Assembly: GCF_018598225.1 (NCBI RefSeq)
Contig: NZ_JAHESF010000032.1
Span: 1-64,000, forward strand
Source of the DNA: Chryseosolibacter histidinae
Lineage (GTDB): Bacteria; Bacteroidota; Bacteroidia; Cytophagales; Cyclobacteriaceae
Direction of reading: 5' to 3'
DNA: 64,000 nucleotides
The first letter of the stretch is position 1; each line of letters starts with the position of its first letter. Under the pieces are notes generated by a model. The model ran no database searches, had not been told where the DNA came from, and saw only the letters and a program-made list of their open reading frames with translations. The translations under genes and the position numbers were made by a program. Below, piece after piece: positions 17,302-26,704 of the stretch.

Positions 17302-19224
17302 TCAGCGTACTATTTTAAATTCTATCCGACGGTTTTGCTGACGTCCGTCTTCTGTAGCATTGTCTGCAATTGGTTGATCAGGACCGTAACCTTTGGTGGT
17401 GAGCCTTTTTTGATCCAGGCCATTTTCCACCAGGTACTGATATACAGATTTCGCGCGTTTTTCAGAAAGCTGTTTGTTATAGGTGGCCGAACCTGAGTTA
17501 TCGGTATGCCCACTGATCTCCACTTTCAGGTTTGGATTATCGAGCAGGAACTTCGAGATCTTCTGCAATTCGGTTTTCGATTTGTCTTTCAGCTCATATT
17601 TATCCACGTCGAAAAAGATATTTTTCAGCACGGCAATGGTACCCTCCTTCGCTTTTTCAAGGTCAATGTTCAGCGTAATGGGCTCGAAGTTGCTCACCTC
17701 CGAATAATTGAAGTTCAGGCTCTGGAACAGGTAATTCTTCTTATTCACATACAACGCGTATTCTGCGCCCTGGGTGAGCACGATGAGGTACTGCCCCGTC
17801 ACAGAATCAGACTCCACCAGCGACTCCATCTCATTCTTTTCAAGATTGAAGAGCTCGATCTTCGCCAGCAGGGGCTCGCGGGTGGCCTTATCGCGCACAA
17901 CGCCCTTCACATAATTGCTTTTGAATTTGATCTGGTGCTCTTCGGGGATCTCCACTTCGTAGATGTAGCTCACCGAATAACCCGAAGGCCGCGTCTCTTC
18001 GTGCGAGTAATAACCTTTCTTTCCATCAGCGGTGATAAACAGCGAGAACTGGTCTTCATGATTGTTGATGGGGCTGCCGATGTTCACCGGCGCATTCCAC
18101 CCCCGTGCTGTGTCGCGCTCCGTAAAGAACAGATCGTAACCACCAAAACCTGTAAGCCCGTTGGAGGCAAAATACAACGTGCGGTTGTTCACATGGATAA
18201 AGGGCGAGATCTCGTCATACACAGTATTGATCGGTTTGCCTGCATTCTTCGCCCGGGTCCACTCTCCTTTATCGTTTTGTGTCGATACCCAAATATCCCT
18301 TCTGCCCAGTCCTCCGCGGCGGTCCGAAACAAAGTACAGTGTTCTTCCGTCGGCCGACAGTGAGGGTTGCGACTCCCATTCGGCGCTGTTCACGGCAGGC
18401 CCCAGGTTGCGTGGCGCTGTCCATTGGTTTCCGATCTTACGGCTTTCAAAAAGATCGCAGCTTCCATAACCTTCGCGCCCCACGCAGGATGTGAAGATCA
18501 GCTTGCGGCCATCCGCGGAAATAGTACAGGTGCCTTCGTTGAGCCTGGTGTTGATATTGTCAGAAATGGATTGAGGTGCCATCCACCGGCCCTTTGCATT
18601 CTTTTGTGTGATCACGAGGTCTTCATCATCGTTGGCTCCGCCCCCCAGCCTGCGCGTGAAGATCAGTGCCTGCTGGTCGGCAGTGAGCACGGGAAAATAT
18701 TGAAGCACAAAACTGTTAACGGTATCGCTGAGCTTCTTCTGCTTGTAGGCGGACGCAGCTTCTCTGTTTTCTTTGGCAAACCTGATGTTGCGCAGCAGGA
18801 GGTTGGCCCTTTCTATCTTCTGCCTGTTGGCTACCTCCTCTTTCAGGAACGAAGAAATGAATTGTTCCGCTTTGTCATAATCCCCCAGGGTAAAATAACT
18901 TTCACCGAGGTCGTACCAGAATACCTTTTGTTTTTTCGGATCGTTTGTGAGACTGAGGCCTTTCTCCAGGTATTTATTCGCCTGTTGAAAATCTTTCAAC
19001 GAGAGGTACACGATACCTAACCGGTACCATGCCTCCACGAACTCCTTGTCTTTGTCAAGGGCTTGTGTGAGCAGGTTAATGGCCTGAGAGAACTGTCCCC
19101 GCACCCTGAAGTTGTCTGCCTCCGTATAGAGCTCGATGGCCTTTTTTGATTTTGTGCTCAGGTTGGTCTGCGCAACGGCCTGGAACGCCACAAAGGCGAG
19201 GAGAATAAATAGGATCCGGATCAT
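17302..19224 (-). CDS. TPR / beta-propeller / OmpA-domain protein, PorE-like
   Basis: 640 residues, exported (signal peptide ending AVAQ at about 19). Domains in order: three to four TPRs (about 25-135, EAWYRLGIVYLSLKDFQQA and similar), PD40-type propeller repeats (about 190-420, with SADGRKLIFTSC and SADGRTLYFVSDRRGGLGRRD), a carboxypeptidase-regulatory-like segment (about 435-510, VKGVVRDKATREPLLA), and a C-terminal OmpA peptidoglycan-binding domain (about 525-640) with NIFFDVDKYELK and ISGHTDNSG. The same order of TPR, propeller, regulatory-like domain and OmpA is known from PorE of the type IX secretion system, which anchors the machine to peptidoglycan. Other OmpA/PD40 proteins share parts of this order, so the PorE assignment is tentative. 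Nine nt after pabC, same strand. Confidence 0.85.
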   Translation of the reverse strand: MIRILFILLAFVAFQAVAQTNLSTKSKKAIELYTEADNFRVRGQFSQAINLLTQALDKDKEFVEAWYRLGIVYLSLKDFQQANKYLEKGLSLTNDPKKQKVFWYDLGESYFTLGDYDKAEQFISSFLKEEVANRQKIERANLLLRNIRFAKENREAASAYKQKKLSDTVNSFVLQYFPVLTADQQALIFTRRLGGGANDDEDLVITQKNAKGRWMAPQSISDNINTRLNEGTCTISADGRKLIFTSCVGREGYGSCDLFESRKIGNQWTAPRNLGPAVNSAEWESQPSLSADGRTLYFVSDRRGGLGRRDIWVSTQNDKGEWTRAKNAGKPINTVYDEISPFIHVNNRTLYFASNGLTGFGGYDLFFTERDTARGWNAPVNIGSPINNHEDQFSLFITADGKKGYYSHEETRPSGYSVSYIYEVEIPEEHQIKFKSNYVKGVVRDKATREPLLAKIELFNLEKNEMESLVESDSVTGQYLIVLTQGAEYALYVNKKNYLFQSLNFNYSEVSNFEPITLNIDLEKAKEGTIAVLKNIFFDVDKYELKDKSKTELQKISKFLLDNPNLKVEISGHTDNSGSATYNKQLSEKRAKSVYQYLVENGLDQKRLTTKGYGPDQPIADNATEDGRQQNRRIEFKIVR

Positions 19225-19233
19225 GTTCGAAAG

Positions 19234-19830
19234 CTATAAAACAATCTGCGATACATCAATTTCGGGACCATCAAATTCAAGCATGGCGTTGATGAGCTTG
19301 AAGGTCTGGAACGAGGGCAGGTCGGCCACCGTGATCTCTTCCTCCGCGATGGTTCCATTATCGATGAGCTTCTGCCGCATGGTGCCCTTGAGCAGCGCCG
19401 ACCACGGTGTATACCATTCGCCGTCCCGCTTCAATACGATGTTCGCGAAAGACGAATCGGTGACGTGGCGTTTCTTCACGATCAGGATATCGTCACAATC
19501 TTCCCGCAAGGCAAATAATTTTTCTATGTTTTTGCGGTCTTTGTATTTAAACTCGTAATTGATGCGGTCATGCTCCACCACACGCAACGACCTGATCGGC
19601 TTCGGCTCATAGGGAACGAACTCTACTTCCTTGGTCATCTCGTCATACACGATCCTGCATTTAAAAACGCCTTGTGACGGGACCTGAAGCTCCTGCAAAA
19701 AATGCTCGAGATTGAGATCTTCGTCCACACCACATAACGCATTGAGCGACCTGATCATGCGCTGCTCATGATAAAATAAATTGCAAAACCGGCCGTCGAC
19801 CACTTTGATGGATTCAATCAAGAGGGACAT
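19234..19830 (-). CDS. pabC: Class IV aminotransferase, probable aminodeoxychorismate lyase
   Basis: 198 residues, PLP-dependent fold type IV. Expected to convert 4-amino-4-deoxychorismate to p-aminobenzoate and pyruvate for folate. Visible: LFYHEQRMIRSL (N-terminal family motif), the likely PLP-lysine region YKDRKN, DDILIVKKRHVTDSSFANIV (equivalent to the E...SN motif with serine-rich form) and the GTMRQKLI segment typical of PabC. Shorter than branched-chain aminotransferases (about 300). Its ATG overlaps the 3' end of pabB by 17 nt, so translation is probably coupled, which supports the pathway assignment. Chain-length and motif deviations make catalytic activity likely but not certain. 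Confidence 0.85.
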   Translation of the reverse strand: MSLLIESIKVVDGRFCNLFYHEQRMIRSLNALCGVDEDLNLEHFLQELQVPSQGVFKCRIVYDEMTKEVEFVPYEPKPIRSLRVVEHDRINYEFKYKDRKNIEKLFALREDCDDILIVKKRHVTDSSFANIVLKRDGEWYTPWSALLKGTMRQKLIDNGTIAEEEITVADLPSFQTFKLINAMLEFDGPEIDVSQIVL

Positions 19831-20785
19831 AGATCTTATCGATTACTTCCTGGTATTCTTTTTCAAGTTCACTTTGTGTTGTAATGCCTCCGCCGCTTCG
19901 GTAGTACATATTGTTGCCCTGCTGCTCAATAAAACGGATCATCACACCGCTATCAAAATTCTGCCCATCAAAGATGCCGGCCACACCGGTATAATATCCG
20001 CGGTCTTCGCCTTCGGCATGCCGAATTATCTCCACAGTCCTGGCCTTGGGAGCGCCGCTCACGGAGCCGGCAGGCAGCAGGTTTACGATGAGGGTTCCCA
20101 ACTGATCCAGGTAACTGTGTTCCATCTCGCCCGTGATCTCCGAGCTCACCTGCAGCAGCACTTTGCCGTTGGTCCTGAGCTCATCAATATACCGGAAACG
20201 GGTTACTCGCACGTTGCCTGCCACACGGCTCAGGTCATTCCTGATCAGGTCTACGATCGTAACGTGCTCCGCCAGCTCTTTAACATCGTGCAGGATCTTT
20301 TCCCGCGCCTGCGGAATGGCCGCGTCGATGGTGCCTTTCATGGGATAGGAAAAGATGCTGCCATTACGAATCTGAACAAAGATCTCCGGCGAGAATACCA
20401 GAAAGCTGTTATCCATCAGCAATTTGTACCTGGCCTGGCTGATGTGGAAGAGCTCGCGCAGGGGCAGGTTGATATCGAGGGCGGTACGAACGGTAAGGTT
20501 GGTGAGATACGAATCACCGTATTCGAGATGCCGGACCACCTCGCTGAACTTGTTCCTGAACTCATCCAGCGAGAGGGGAAATTTTTGAAACGCGAGATCC
20601 CGTTTGTTTACCTCCTTCGCGGGAACATTAGTCACACCGTTGAAATTGTACATCAGCTTTGCAGGGTCGATCTCAGACAACCTGAACGCCAGTGGCTTCT
20701 TCATCTCAAAATCCACCAGAAACAAAAAAGGGATGCGCTGGCTTCCCCATTCATTCAACGTGCTGGTAAATTCATCTATGGACAT
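19814..20785 (-). CDS. pabB: Aminodeoxychorismate synthase component I
   Basis: 323 residues, the chorismate-binding domain only; the long N-terminal domain of anthranilate synthase is reduced. Adds an amino group to chorismate for p-aminobenzoate synthesis. Key motifs: FSPEIFV, PMKGT with Lys150 (lysine is typical of PabB, whereas TrpE has alanine here), VDLIRNDLSRVAG, PAGSVSGAPK (family GSxTGxPK), RGYYTGVAG and SGGGITTQS. No glutaminase subunit (PabA) is encoded nearby. pabB and pabC overlap. Confidence 0.92.
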   Translation of the reverse strand: MSIDEFTSTLNEWGSQRIPFLFLVDFEMKKPLAFRLSEIDPAKLMYNFNGVTNVPAKEVNKRDLAFQKFPLSLDEFRNKFSEVVRHLEYGDSYLTNLTVRTALDINLPLRELFHISQARYKLLMDNSFLVFSPEIFVQIRNGSIFSYPMKGTIDAAIPQAREKILHDVKELAEHVTIVDLIRNDLSRVAGNVRVTRFRYIDELRTNGKVLLQVSSEITGEMEHSYLDQLGTLIVNLLPAGSVSGAPKARTVEIIRHAEGEDRGYYTGVAGIFDGQNFDSGVMIRFIEQQGNNMYYRSGGGITTQSELEKEYQEVIDKIYVPLD

Positions 20786-20816
20786 TAATTGAAATTTAAG
20801 ATTTGAAGTTCAGTCT

Positions 20817-20956
20817 GGTTGCCAGTTGCCGGTTACCAGATAGCCGGTTGGTGCAGACACGCTTCAATGGTTCAGACCTCTGATTCACTTTTCAGGAAGA
20901 ACATCAACCTTGATGCATAGTACTACCCTGAACCGGTAACCGGCAACCGGCAACTG
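20817..20956. repeat. Heptad inverted-repeat element B (word GGTTGCC / CCGGCAA)
   Basis: Left arm has GGTTGCC, AGTTGCC, GGTTACC and related words; right arm has CCGGTAA, CCGGCAA, CCGGCAA. The arms are reverse complements separated by about 80 nt. It lies 12 nt from the queE stop and upstream of pabB. Confidence 0.75.
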
Positions 20957-20968
20957 TACAAACGCGGT

Positions 20969-21601
20969 CTATGGAATGTTCATATACTTATGAATCTGCA
21001 GCGAAACCTCCCACTTCGGATTGGCTTTCACATACTCGATGATAAGCGGAAGCATCTCCTTTTCTTTAGACCACTCCGGCTGAAGGTACAGCCTGCACTG
21101 CTTCGAAACTTTTGCTGCAAAATCTTCCGCCCAACCGAGATCGCTTTTATTGAAGACGATGACCTTGAGCTCGTTTGCTTTTTCAAAGATGGAGGGATGC
21201 GGCGCTTTGAATTTCTTCGGCGAGAAGCACACCCAGTCCCACGTGCCTGTGAGCGGATACACACCCGACGTCTCGATATGGGTTCTCATACCGGCATCTC
21301 TCAGCGCCCGGGTGAGCAGCGTGAGGTCATACATCACCGGCTCACCTCCTGTGATCACGGCAATGGGCGACCCGCTAGCGGCAGCCTTCTCTGCGATGTC
21401 TGAAATTTGAACCTGTGGGTGAGCAGCGGCGTCCCACGATTCTTTCACATCACACCACACGCAGCCTACATCACAACCTCCAAGCCGTATAAAATAGGCT
21501 GCCGAGCCCTGGTAGAATCCTTCACCCTGAATGGTGTAGAAATCTTCCATTACGGGAAGGGTATTGATCGAAATGGTATCTGTTGCTTTCACGGTTTTCA
21601 A
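20969..21601 (-). CDS. queE: 7-carboxy-7-deazaguanine synthase QueE
   Basis: Radical-SAM enzyme that makes 7-carboxy-7-deazaguanine from the QueD product. 210 residues. The cluster motif is C43-x3-C47-x2-C50 in GGCDVGCVWCD, the standard CxxxCxxC spacing for binding the 4Fe-4S cluster. Also seen: FYTIQGEGFYQG substrate-binding segment, ITGGEPVMYDL, HIETSGVYP, CFSPKKFKAPH and the C-terminal LQIHKYMNIP found in QueE. An alternative start at Met18 (MEDFYTIQGEG) is possible. It lies in a minus-strand run with folD and lepA. Confidence 0.94.
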   Translation of the reverse strand: MKTVKATDTISINTLPVMEDFYTIQGEGFYQGSAAYFIRLGGCDVGCVWCDVKESWDAAAHPQVQISDIAEKAAASGSPIAVITGGEPVMYDLTLLTRALRDAGMRTHIETSGVYPLTGTWDWVCFSPKKFKAPHPSIFEKANELKVIVFNKSDLGWAEDFAAKVSKQCRLYLQPEWSKEKEMLPLIIEYVKANPKWEVSLQIHKYMNIP

Positions 21602-21610
21602 TTCTAATCG

Positions 21611-21673
21611 CAGATTTCAAATTTCCCGAAGGCCGCTCTAAAATTGTCAATCTGAGATCGTAAATCTGAAATC
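21611..21673. repeat. Heptad inverted-repeat element C (word CAGATTT / AAATCTG)
   Basis: Left CAGATTT-CAAATTT (21611-21624), right AAATCTG-AAATC (21662-21673), with further CAATCTGAGATC words inside. The right end is one base from the folD stop codon; the left end is just upstream of queE. Confidence 0.6.
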
Positions 21674-21674
21674 A

Positions 21675-22571
21675 TCAGGGGTTACGCAGCTCCGTGGCGC
21701 GCAGTGTGTTCAGCAATAAAGAAGCGATGGTCATGGGCCCCACACCTCCGGGAACAGGCGTGATGTATGATGCTTTACGCGATACATTCTTGAAATCTAC
21801 ATCCCCTTTGATGGCCCAGCCTTTGGGATACTCAGGACCTTCTACACGTGTGGTGCCGATATCGATCACAACAGCGCCTTCTTTTACCATGTCGGCCGTG
21901 ACGAGGCCGGGTTTGCCAACAGCCACCAGCAGAATATCTGCCGCGCGGGTAAAGCTCGAAAGGTCTTTGGTGTATTTGTGGCAGATGGTGACGGTGGCAT
22001 GGGCTTGCTCCGTGAGCATCATACTCAGGGGAGCGCCGGCAATACGGCTTGCGCCAACCACCACAGCGTGTTTGCCTTCAGTCTCGATATTGTAACGCCG
22101 CAGCAGCTCCATCACACCAAAAGGGGTGGCGGGCATCAGCAGCGGGTTCTTCGAAATAATGCTGCCGAAATTGTGATTGGTAAAACCATCAACATCTTTG
22201 TCGGAGCGGATCTTCTCGGTGATCCTTTCAACCGAAATGTGTGGCGGCAACGGAAGCTGTACGATGAATCCGTCCACATCGTCGTCGTTGTTCACGTGGT
22301 CGATGTGTTTCATGAGCTTCTCTTCGCTGATGGTATCGGCAAAGCGCATCATGGTATAATGGAATCCCACCGACTTGCAGGCCTTCACCTTGTTGTCGAC
22401 ATATGTCTGGCTGGCGCCATCGTCGCCTACAAGAATAATGGCCAGGTGCGGGATCTTCTTGTTCTGCTGTTTACGCAGCGCAACTTTCTGGGAGATCTCG
22501 TTCTTGATATCGGTGGATACCTTGCGGCCATCGATGAGGGTGTATGCAGCGGTTTGAGTCAGCTCTGACAT
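21675..22571 (-). CDS. folD: Methylenetetrahydrofolate dehydrogenase / methenyltetrahydrofolate cyclohydrolase
   Basis: Bifunctional enzyme of one-carbon metabolism that interconverts 5,10-methylene- and 10-formyl-tetrahydrofolate with NADP. 298 residues. Motifs: SQTYVDNKVKACKSVG (catalytic tyrosine and lysine region), VQLPLPPHI, the DKDVDGFT segment, PATPFGVMELL, VVVGASRIAGAPLSMML (Rossmann motif) and the C-terminal YITPVPGGVGPMTIASLL. The only unusual point is the ASRIAG version of the usual GRSxIVG. Minus-strand neighbour of queE and lepA. Confidence 0.96.
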   Translation of the reverse strand: MSELTQTAAYTLIDGRKVSTDIKNEISQKVALRKQQNKKIPHLAIILVGDDGASQTYVDNKVKACKSVGFHYTMMRFADTISEEKLMKHIDHVNNDDDVDGFIVQLPLPPHISVERITEKIRSDKDVDGFTNHNFGSIISKNPLLMPATPFGVMELLRRYNIETEGKHAVVVGASRIAGAPLSMMLTEQAHATVTICHKYTKDLSSFTRAADILLVAVGKPGLVTADMVKEGAVVIDIGTTRVEGPEYPKGWAIKGDVDFKNVSRKASYITPVPGGVGPMTIASLLLNTLRATELRNP

Positions 22572-22602
22572 TCTTCAGTTGGTGTTTATTCAAAATACAG
22601 TT

Positions 22603-22687
22603 CCCGCAGTCCCGATAATTATCGGGATCGCTGATAAACGCAGATCATTTGCAAACATATCTGCTTACATCTGCGGAATCAGCGGGA
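22603..22687. repeat. Inverted-repeat element D (words CGCAGAT, CGCTGAT) with a nested CCCGAT hairpin
   Basis: Left part has CCCGCAG, TCGCTGATAAACGCAGAT; right part has ATCTGCTTACATCTGCG and AATCAGCGGGA. The 16-nt perfect palindrome CCCGATAATTATCGGG sits at 22611-22626. It lies between folD and lepA, eight nt from the lepA stop. It shares words with element G. Confidence 0.65.
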
Positions 22688-22695
22688 GATGGCAT

Positions 22696-24480
22696 TTAGT
22701 CAATTTTAAGCACGGCCATGAAGGCTTCCTGAGGAACTTCCACGGTTCCGATCTGGCGCATGCGTTTCTTACCTTTCTTCTGTTTTTCCAGGAGCTTGCG
22801 CTTACGGGAGATATCACCGCCGTAACATTTCGCGAGCACGTTCTTGCGAATGGCGCTGATGGTCTCGCGGGCTACGATCTTCTGCCCGATGGCGGCCTGA
22901 ATGGCTACCTCGAACATGTGACGAGGAATGAGCTCCTTCAGTTTTTCACAAAGCTTACGTCCCCACTCCTGCGCTTTGCCCCTGTGCACGATGGCGCTCA
23001 ACGCATCCACCCTGTCGCCGTTCAGCATTACATCAAGCTTCACCATGTCTGATTCACGGAAGCCGATGAGGTGATAATCGAGCGAAGCATAACCGCGCGA
23101 AATGCTTTTCAGCTTATCGAAGAAGTCGAACACGATCTCCGCCAAAGGCATCTCGAACGTGAGCTCCACGCGGTCGGTAGTAAGATAATTCTGGTTCTTG
23201 ATCACGCCGCGTTTGTCCATACACAGGCTGATGATAGGGCCGATGTATTCTGCTTTGGAGATGATCTGTGCTTTGATATAAGGTTCTTCGATGCGCTCTG
23301 TTTTGGTAACGTCCGGCATCTCCGAGGGGGCGTTGATATCCTGTACGGTGCCATCGGTGAGGTATGCCTTGAACTGAACCGAGGGAACAGTGGTGATCAC
23401 CGTCATGTTGAACTCACGTTCGAGGCGCTCCTGGATGATCTCCATGTGCAGCATGCCAAGGAAACCGCAGCGGAATCCGAAGCCAAGCGCGGCGGAAGTT
23501 TCAGGCTCCCATACCAGCGAGGCATCATTGAGCTGAAGCTTCTCCATGGAAGCACGGAGCTCTTCAAATTCCGAGGTCTCCACGGGATAGATACCCGCAA
23601 ACACCATCGGCTTCACGTTTTCGAAACCTTTGATGGCCTCACCTTCCTGGCCGGGATGGGTGATGGTATCCCCTACTTTTACTTCTTTGGCAACCTTGAT
23701 ACCGGAGATCAGATAACCCACGTTACCAACACCGATCTCGTTGCGCGGTTGTTTCTCCAGCTTGAGCACTCCGATCTCATCGGCGTTGTATTCCTGGCCG
23801 GTGCTCACAAACTTCACCTTCTCACCTTTGCGGATGGTGCCATTGATCACACGGAAATATACTTCGATGCCCCTGAACGAGTTGAAAACAGAGTCGAAGA
23901 TCATGGCCTGAAGCGGGGCTTTTGGATCACCCTTCGGAGGTTTGATCCTGTTTACAACAGCTTTCAGGATATCTTCGATGCCGATGCCTTCCTTGGCGCT
24001 GGCGCGGATCACATCTTCGCGTTTGCAGCCGATCAGGTCTACGATCTCGTCAGTCACTTCCTCAGGCATGGCATGCGGAAGGTCTATTTTATTCATCACA
24101 GGGATGATCTCGAGGTCGTGCTCCAGGGCCAGGTAAAGGTTGGAAATGGTCTGGGCTTCAATCCCCTGGCTGGCATCCACGATCAGCAGGGCGCCTTCGC
24201 AGGCGGCGATGGACCGCGATACTTCGTAAGAAAAGTCCACGTGGCCGGGGGTATCGATCAGGTTCAGAATATATTCCTTGCCATCCAGCTTATAGTTCAT
24301 CTGGATCGCATGGGCCTTGATGGTGATGCCTTTTTCGCGCTCCAGGTCCATATTATCAAGCACCTGCGCCTGCATCTGGCGGTTGGTCAAGGTGCCGGTA
24401 AACTCCAGCAGCCTGTCTGCCAGGGTACTTTTACCGTGGTCGATATGAGCGATTATGCAAAAATTGCGGATGTTTTCCAT
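22696..24480 (-). CDS. lepA: Elongation factor 4 (LepA), translational GTPase
   Basis: Ribosome-dependent GTPase involved in translation initiation or back-translocation. 594 residues, full length. G1 AHIDHGKST (about 12-20), G2 with [11 protein letters not shown]3 DTPGHVDF, G4 NKIDLP, G5 SAKEG, then EF-G-like domains with [10 protein letters not shown]-type segment ([16 protein letters not shown]) and the LepA C-terminal domain with [20 protein letters not shown]. The start at 24480 gives the conserved N-terminus [16 protein letters not shown]. Confidence 0.97.
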   Translation of the reverse strand: MENIRNFCIIAHIDHGKSTLADRLLEFTGTLTNRQMQAQVLDNMDLEREKGITIKAHAIQMNYKLDGKEYILNLIDTPGHVDFSYEVSRSIAACEGALLIVDASQGIEAQTISNLYLALEHDLEIIPVMNKIDLPHAMPEEVTDEIVDLIGCKREDVIRASAKEGIGIEDILKAVVNRIKPPKGDPKAPLQAMIFDSVFNSFRGIEVYFRVINGTIRKGEKVKFVSTGQEYNADEIGVLKLEKQPRNEIGVGNVGYLISGIKVAKEVKVGDTITHPGQEGEAIKGFENVKPMVFAGIYPVETSEFEELRASMEKLQLNDASLVWEPETSAALGFGFRCGFLGMLHMEIIQERLEREFNMTVITTVPSVQFKAYLTDGTVQDINAPSEMPDVTKTERIEEPYIKAQIISKAEYIGPIISLCMDKRGVIKNQNYLTTDRVELTFEMPLAEIVFDFFDKLKSISRGYASLDYHLIGFRESDMVKLDVMLNGDRVDALSAIVHRGKAQEWGRKLCEKLKELIPRHMFEVAIQAAIGQKIVARETISAIRKNVLAKCYGGDISRKRKLLEKQKKGKKRMRQIGTVEVPQEAFMAVLKID

Positions 24481-24511
24481 ACCCCGTCTGTAGTCCTCTA
24501 AATGTGGACTG

Positions 24512-24519
24512 CAAAAGTA
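24512..24519 (-). promoter_or_regulatory. Candidate -7 box TACTTTTG for lepA
   Basis: Exact TAnnTTTG on the minus strand, 31 nt before the lepA ATG; the same octamer is found upstream of thiL. Confidence 0.5.
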
Positions 24520-24572
24520 TGAATTTTTGACCGTTGGAAGGGGGAAATGTTAAGAATTCGGAGGGAGGAATT

Positions 24573-24645
24573 GGAATCTGGAGGCCAGGAGCCCAGAAGT
24601 CAGGAGCCAGGAGAAGGAGTAAGAATTAAGAAGTAAGGAGTAAGG
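24573..24645. repeat. Heptad direct-repeat element E (words AGGAGCC and AGGAGTA/AGAATTA)
   Basis: Two successive word sets without an obvious partner arm: GGAGGCC, AGGAGCC, CAGAAGT, AGGAGCC, then AAGGAGT, AAGAATT, AAGAAGT, AAGGAGT. It lies between lepA and the amidohydrolase gene, about 115 nt from the nearer stop. The second word set recurs in reverse complement at 59966-59999. Confidence 0.55.
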
Positions 24646-24702
24646 GGTGGTTGGCTTCGGAAGCGGTGGTAAACCAGTTTGATCGCTGCGCCCTGCATAA
24701 AC

Positions 24703-24731
24703 AAAAAGGGTCCGTAAGGAACCCTTTTTTA
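24703..24731 (-). terminator. Terminator after the amidohydrolase gene
   Basis: AAAAAGGGTCC and GGAACCCTTTTTT form a stem with a 4-nt loop; on both strands it ends in a T run. It lies 30 nt past the stop of the minus-strand amidohydrolase. Confidence 0.7.
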
Positions 24732-24761
24732 ATCTGTAACCGATTGCAATATTTAAATACC

Positions 24762-26039
24762 TCAGTTTTTATACACAACCCCTTCTTTCATCACGAAGGA
24801 TACCTTTTCGAGGGTTTTGATGTTGGTGAGCGGGTTCTCGTCTGAAGCGACAATATCGGCAAGCTTGCCGGCCTCCAGTGTGCCGACTTTATCGGTGATG
24901 CCAAGGATGCCGGCGTTGACTACCGTTGCCGACTTGATCGCTTCCATCGGGGGCATGCCAGCCTCTACCATAAAAGTAAACTCTTTGGCATTGTCGCCGT
25001 GAGGAAACACACCTGCATCGGTTCCGAACGCGATCTTCACGCCACGTTTGTAAGCCTTTCTGAAGGTTTCCTGGATCTGGGGGCCGATCTCCAGGGCTTT
25101 GGGTACTACGAGCGGATGATAGTAGCCGGGCACTTTCGCCTGGTCGGCCACAAACCTTCCTGCGGTGATGGTGGGCACATAGAAGGTGCCTTTCTGCTTC
25201 ATGAGGTCCATCACTTCTTCAGTCATCTTGGTGCCATGCTCAATGGTGGTAATACCTGCCAGCACGGCCCGTTTCATACCTTCTGTGCCGTGAGCATGCG
25301 CGGCGGTGTGCATGCCATAGTCTTTGGCGGTCTCGATCACCGCTTTCAGCTCTTCATCGGTGAACTGCGGGCCCGATCCGTCTTTCGCCAGGCTGAGCAC
25401 GCCTCCCGTAGCCGTGATCTTGATCAGGTCTGAACCGTCTTTGTAACGCTGGCGAACGGCCTGCCTTGCTTCTTCGGGCGAGTTGATCACACCTTCACGC
25501 GGTCCGGGGTCACCCATCAGGTCTTTCCGGTAGCTGTTGGTAGGGTCAGCGTGCCCACCCGTAGTGGCGATGGACTTGCCTGCCGTAAAGATGCGCGGCC
25601 CGACTACGATACCCTGGTTCACGGCATTGCGCAGGGCAATGTTCACACCGGAGCCACCGAGGTCGCGCACCGTGGTAAAACCGGCCATCAATGTTTTTTT
25701 GGCGAACAACGTTGAACGGAACGCAACGTCAGCATCGTTCAGGGTGAAGCGCTGCAGATTCTGATCCTTGTTGGTCTCGTTCTCCAGGTGCACGTGCATA
25801 TCGATGAACCCGGGCATCACCGTCTTCTGGCTCAGGTCTATCAGCTTGTCATCAGCGCCGGGTTTTGCAAAACCTTTCTGAATGGCGGTGATCTTGTTGC
25901 CTTCAATAATGATGCTCATTTGTGGCTGCGCTTCGTTCGATTTGCCATCGATCAGGTTGCCGCAATGCACCAGTGTTCTTTGCCCGTGGGCGTAAGAGAT
26001 CATGGCCAGCGCCGCCAGCAGCAGGTAAATTTTTTTCAT
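24762..26039 (-). CDS. Exported metal-dependent amidohydrolase (imidazolonepropionase-like)
   Basis: 425 residues with a signal peptide ending YAHGQ (about residue 20), so periplasmic or exported. TIM-barrel amidohydrolase: first metal motif DMHVHLE (HxH), the lysine region [14 protein letters not shown] and TIEHGTKM histidines, and the late aspartate in [16 protein letters not shown]. The family includes Xaa-Pro dipeptidases and carnosinase-like enzymes, so a peptidase role is plausible; the true substrate cannot be read from sequence. Six nt upstream lies the TerB-like gene, so the two are probably cotranscribed. Confidence 0.9.
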   Translation of the reverse strand: MKKIYLLLAALAMISYAHGQRTLVHCGNLIDGKSNEAQPQMSIIIEGNKITAIQKGFAKPGADDKLIDLSQKTVMPGFIDMHVHLENETNKDQNLQRFTLNDADVAFRSTLFAKKTLMAGFTTVRDLGGSGVNIALRNAVNQGIVVGPRIFTAGKSIATTGGHADPTNSYRKDLMGDPGPREGVINSPEEARQAVRQRYKDGSDLIKITATGGVLSLAKDGSGPQFTDEELKAVIETAKDYGMHTAAHAHGTEGMKRAVLAGITTIEHGTKMTEEVMDLMKQKGTFYVPTITAGRFVADQAKVPGYYHPLVVPKALEIGPQIQETFRKAYKRGVKIAFGTDAGVFPHGDNAKEFTFMVEAGMPPMEAIKSATVVNAGILGITDKVGTLEAGKLADIVASDENPLTNIKTLEKVSFVMKEGVVYKN

Positions 26040-26045
26040 AAGAGG

Positions 26046-26444
26046 TTATTCTTTTAAATATTTTGCCGTAACTGATTTTAACAATTCGATCTCCACACCA
26101 CTCATGGCCGCCGCTCTCACGTGCAGCATCAGCTCAAACATCACCTGCTGGTCATACCCAAGCTTGGTGGCGATCTGCGAACAGAAGATGATCTCTTCGC
26201 GGTACATGCGCTCGTCGATCTTCATGAGCTGAACGAGACTGAAGATATAATCGAATTTTTTGTCGCGTGAAAGGTTGGCGGGTATGATCAGGTCATGCTT
26301 CTGCTCCAGCAGCGGCATCACCTCATCCGGATAGATGCCATTGGCCCGCCCGATGTTGACAATGTAATTCTTCTCGCGATCACCCACCCGTCCATCGATC
26401 TGGGCAAGGTTCACCAGCAACTTCATTTGAGCAATGGCAGACAT
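26046..26444 (-). CDS. TerB-like (DjlA N-terminal fold) protein
   Basis: 132 residues, all helical, no signal peptide or membrane segment. The N-terminus (QMKLLVNLAQIDGRVGDREKNYIVNIG) matches the TerB helical-bundle pattern in which paired acidic residues (here the D of IDGRV and E of REKN) form a metal site. The precise function of stand-alone TerB proteins is not established; links to metal stress or membrane-associated processes are known for some. First gene of a two-gene unit with the amidohydrolase; divergent from the ACP phosphodiesterase. Confidence 0.75.
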   Translation of the reverse strand: MSAIAQMKLLVNLAQIDGRVGDREKNYIVNIGRANGIYPDEVMPLLEQKHDLIIPANLSRDKKFDYIFSLVQLMKIDERMYREEIIFCSQIATKLGYDQQVMFELMLHVRAAAMSGVEIELLKSVTAKYLKE

Positions 26445-26567
26445 AAACTTGGGCTTTAGCGATCAAAACGACTTCCAACCTACCAACTAAATGACAAATA
26501 GTCAATGCAAGTCATTGAAATAGGATCTTTTTCGTGATCAAAACCCGTCCTCAGTACTTGGTTAGAT

Positions 26568-26687
26568 AGTCCACGGTCTACGGTCGACAGTCCACGGCCG
26601 TGCCGGTGAAGTAAAGTCGTCGGACCACTATCACGCTCGTGGCTTGCGCGCAATGGTCTGACTACTATCTGCTGTGGTCTGTGGACT
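26568..26687. repeat. Heptad inverted-repeat element F (word AGTCCAC / GTGGACT)
   Basis: Left arm words AGTCCAC, GGTCTAC, GGTCGAC, AGTCCAC (26568 on); right arm CTGTGGT, CTGTGGA, CT (26671-26687). The only element here lying between divergent genes: 18 nt before the ATG of the ACP phosphodiesterase. Same word family as elements I and O. Confidence 0.7.
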
Positions 26688-26704
26688 TTGATTACCTTAG
26701 GAGC

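Noticed and set aside
17302-19224. Simple peptidoglycan-associated lipoprotein (Pal/OmpA)
   Set aside because: No lipobox, and three additional domains precede the OmpA domain.
23071-24501. 476-codon plus-strand open frame
   Set aside because: Antisense to lepA; no family motif, while lepA on the other strand is complete.
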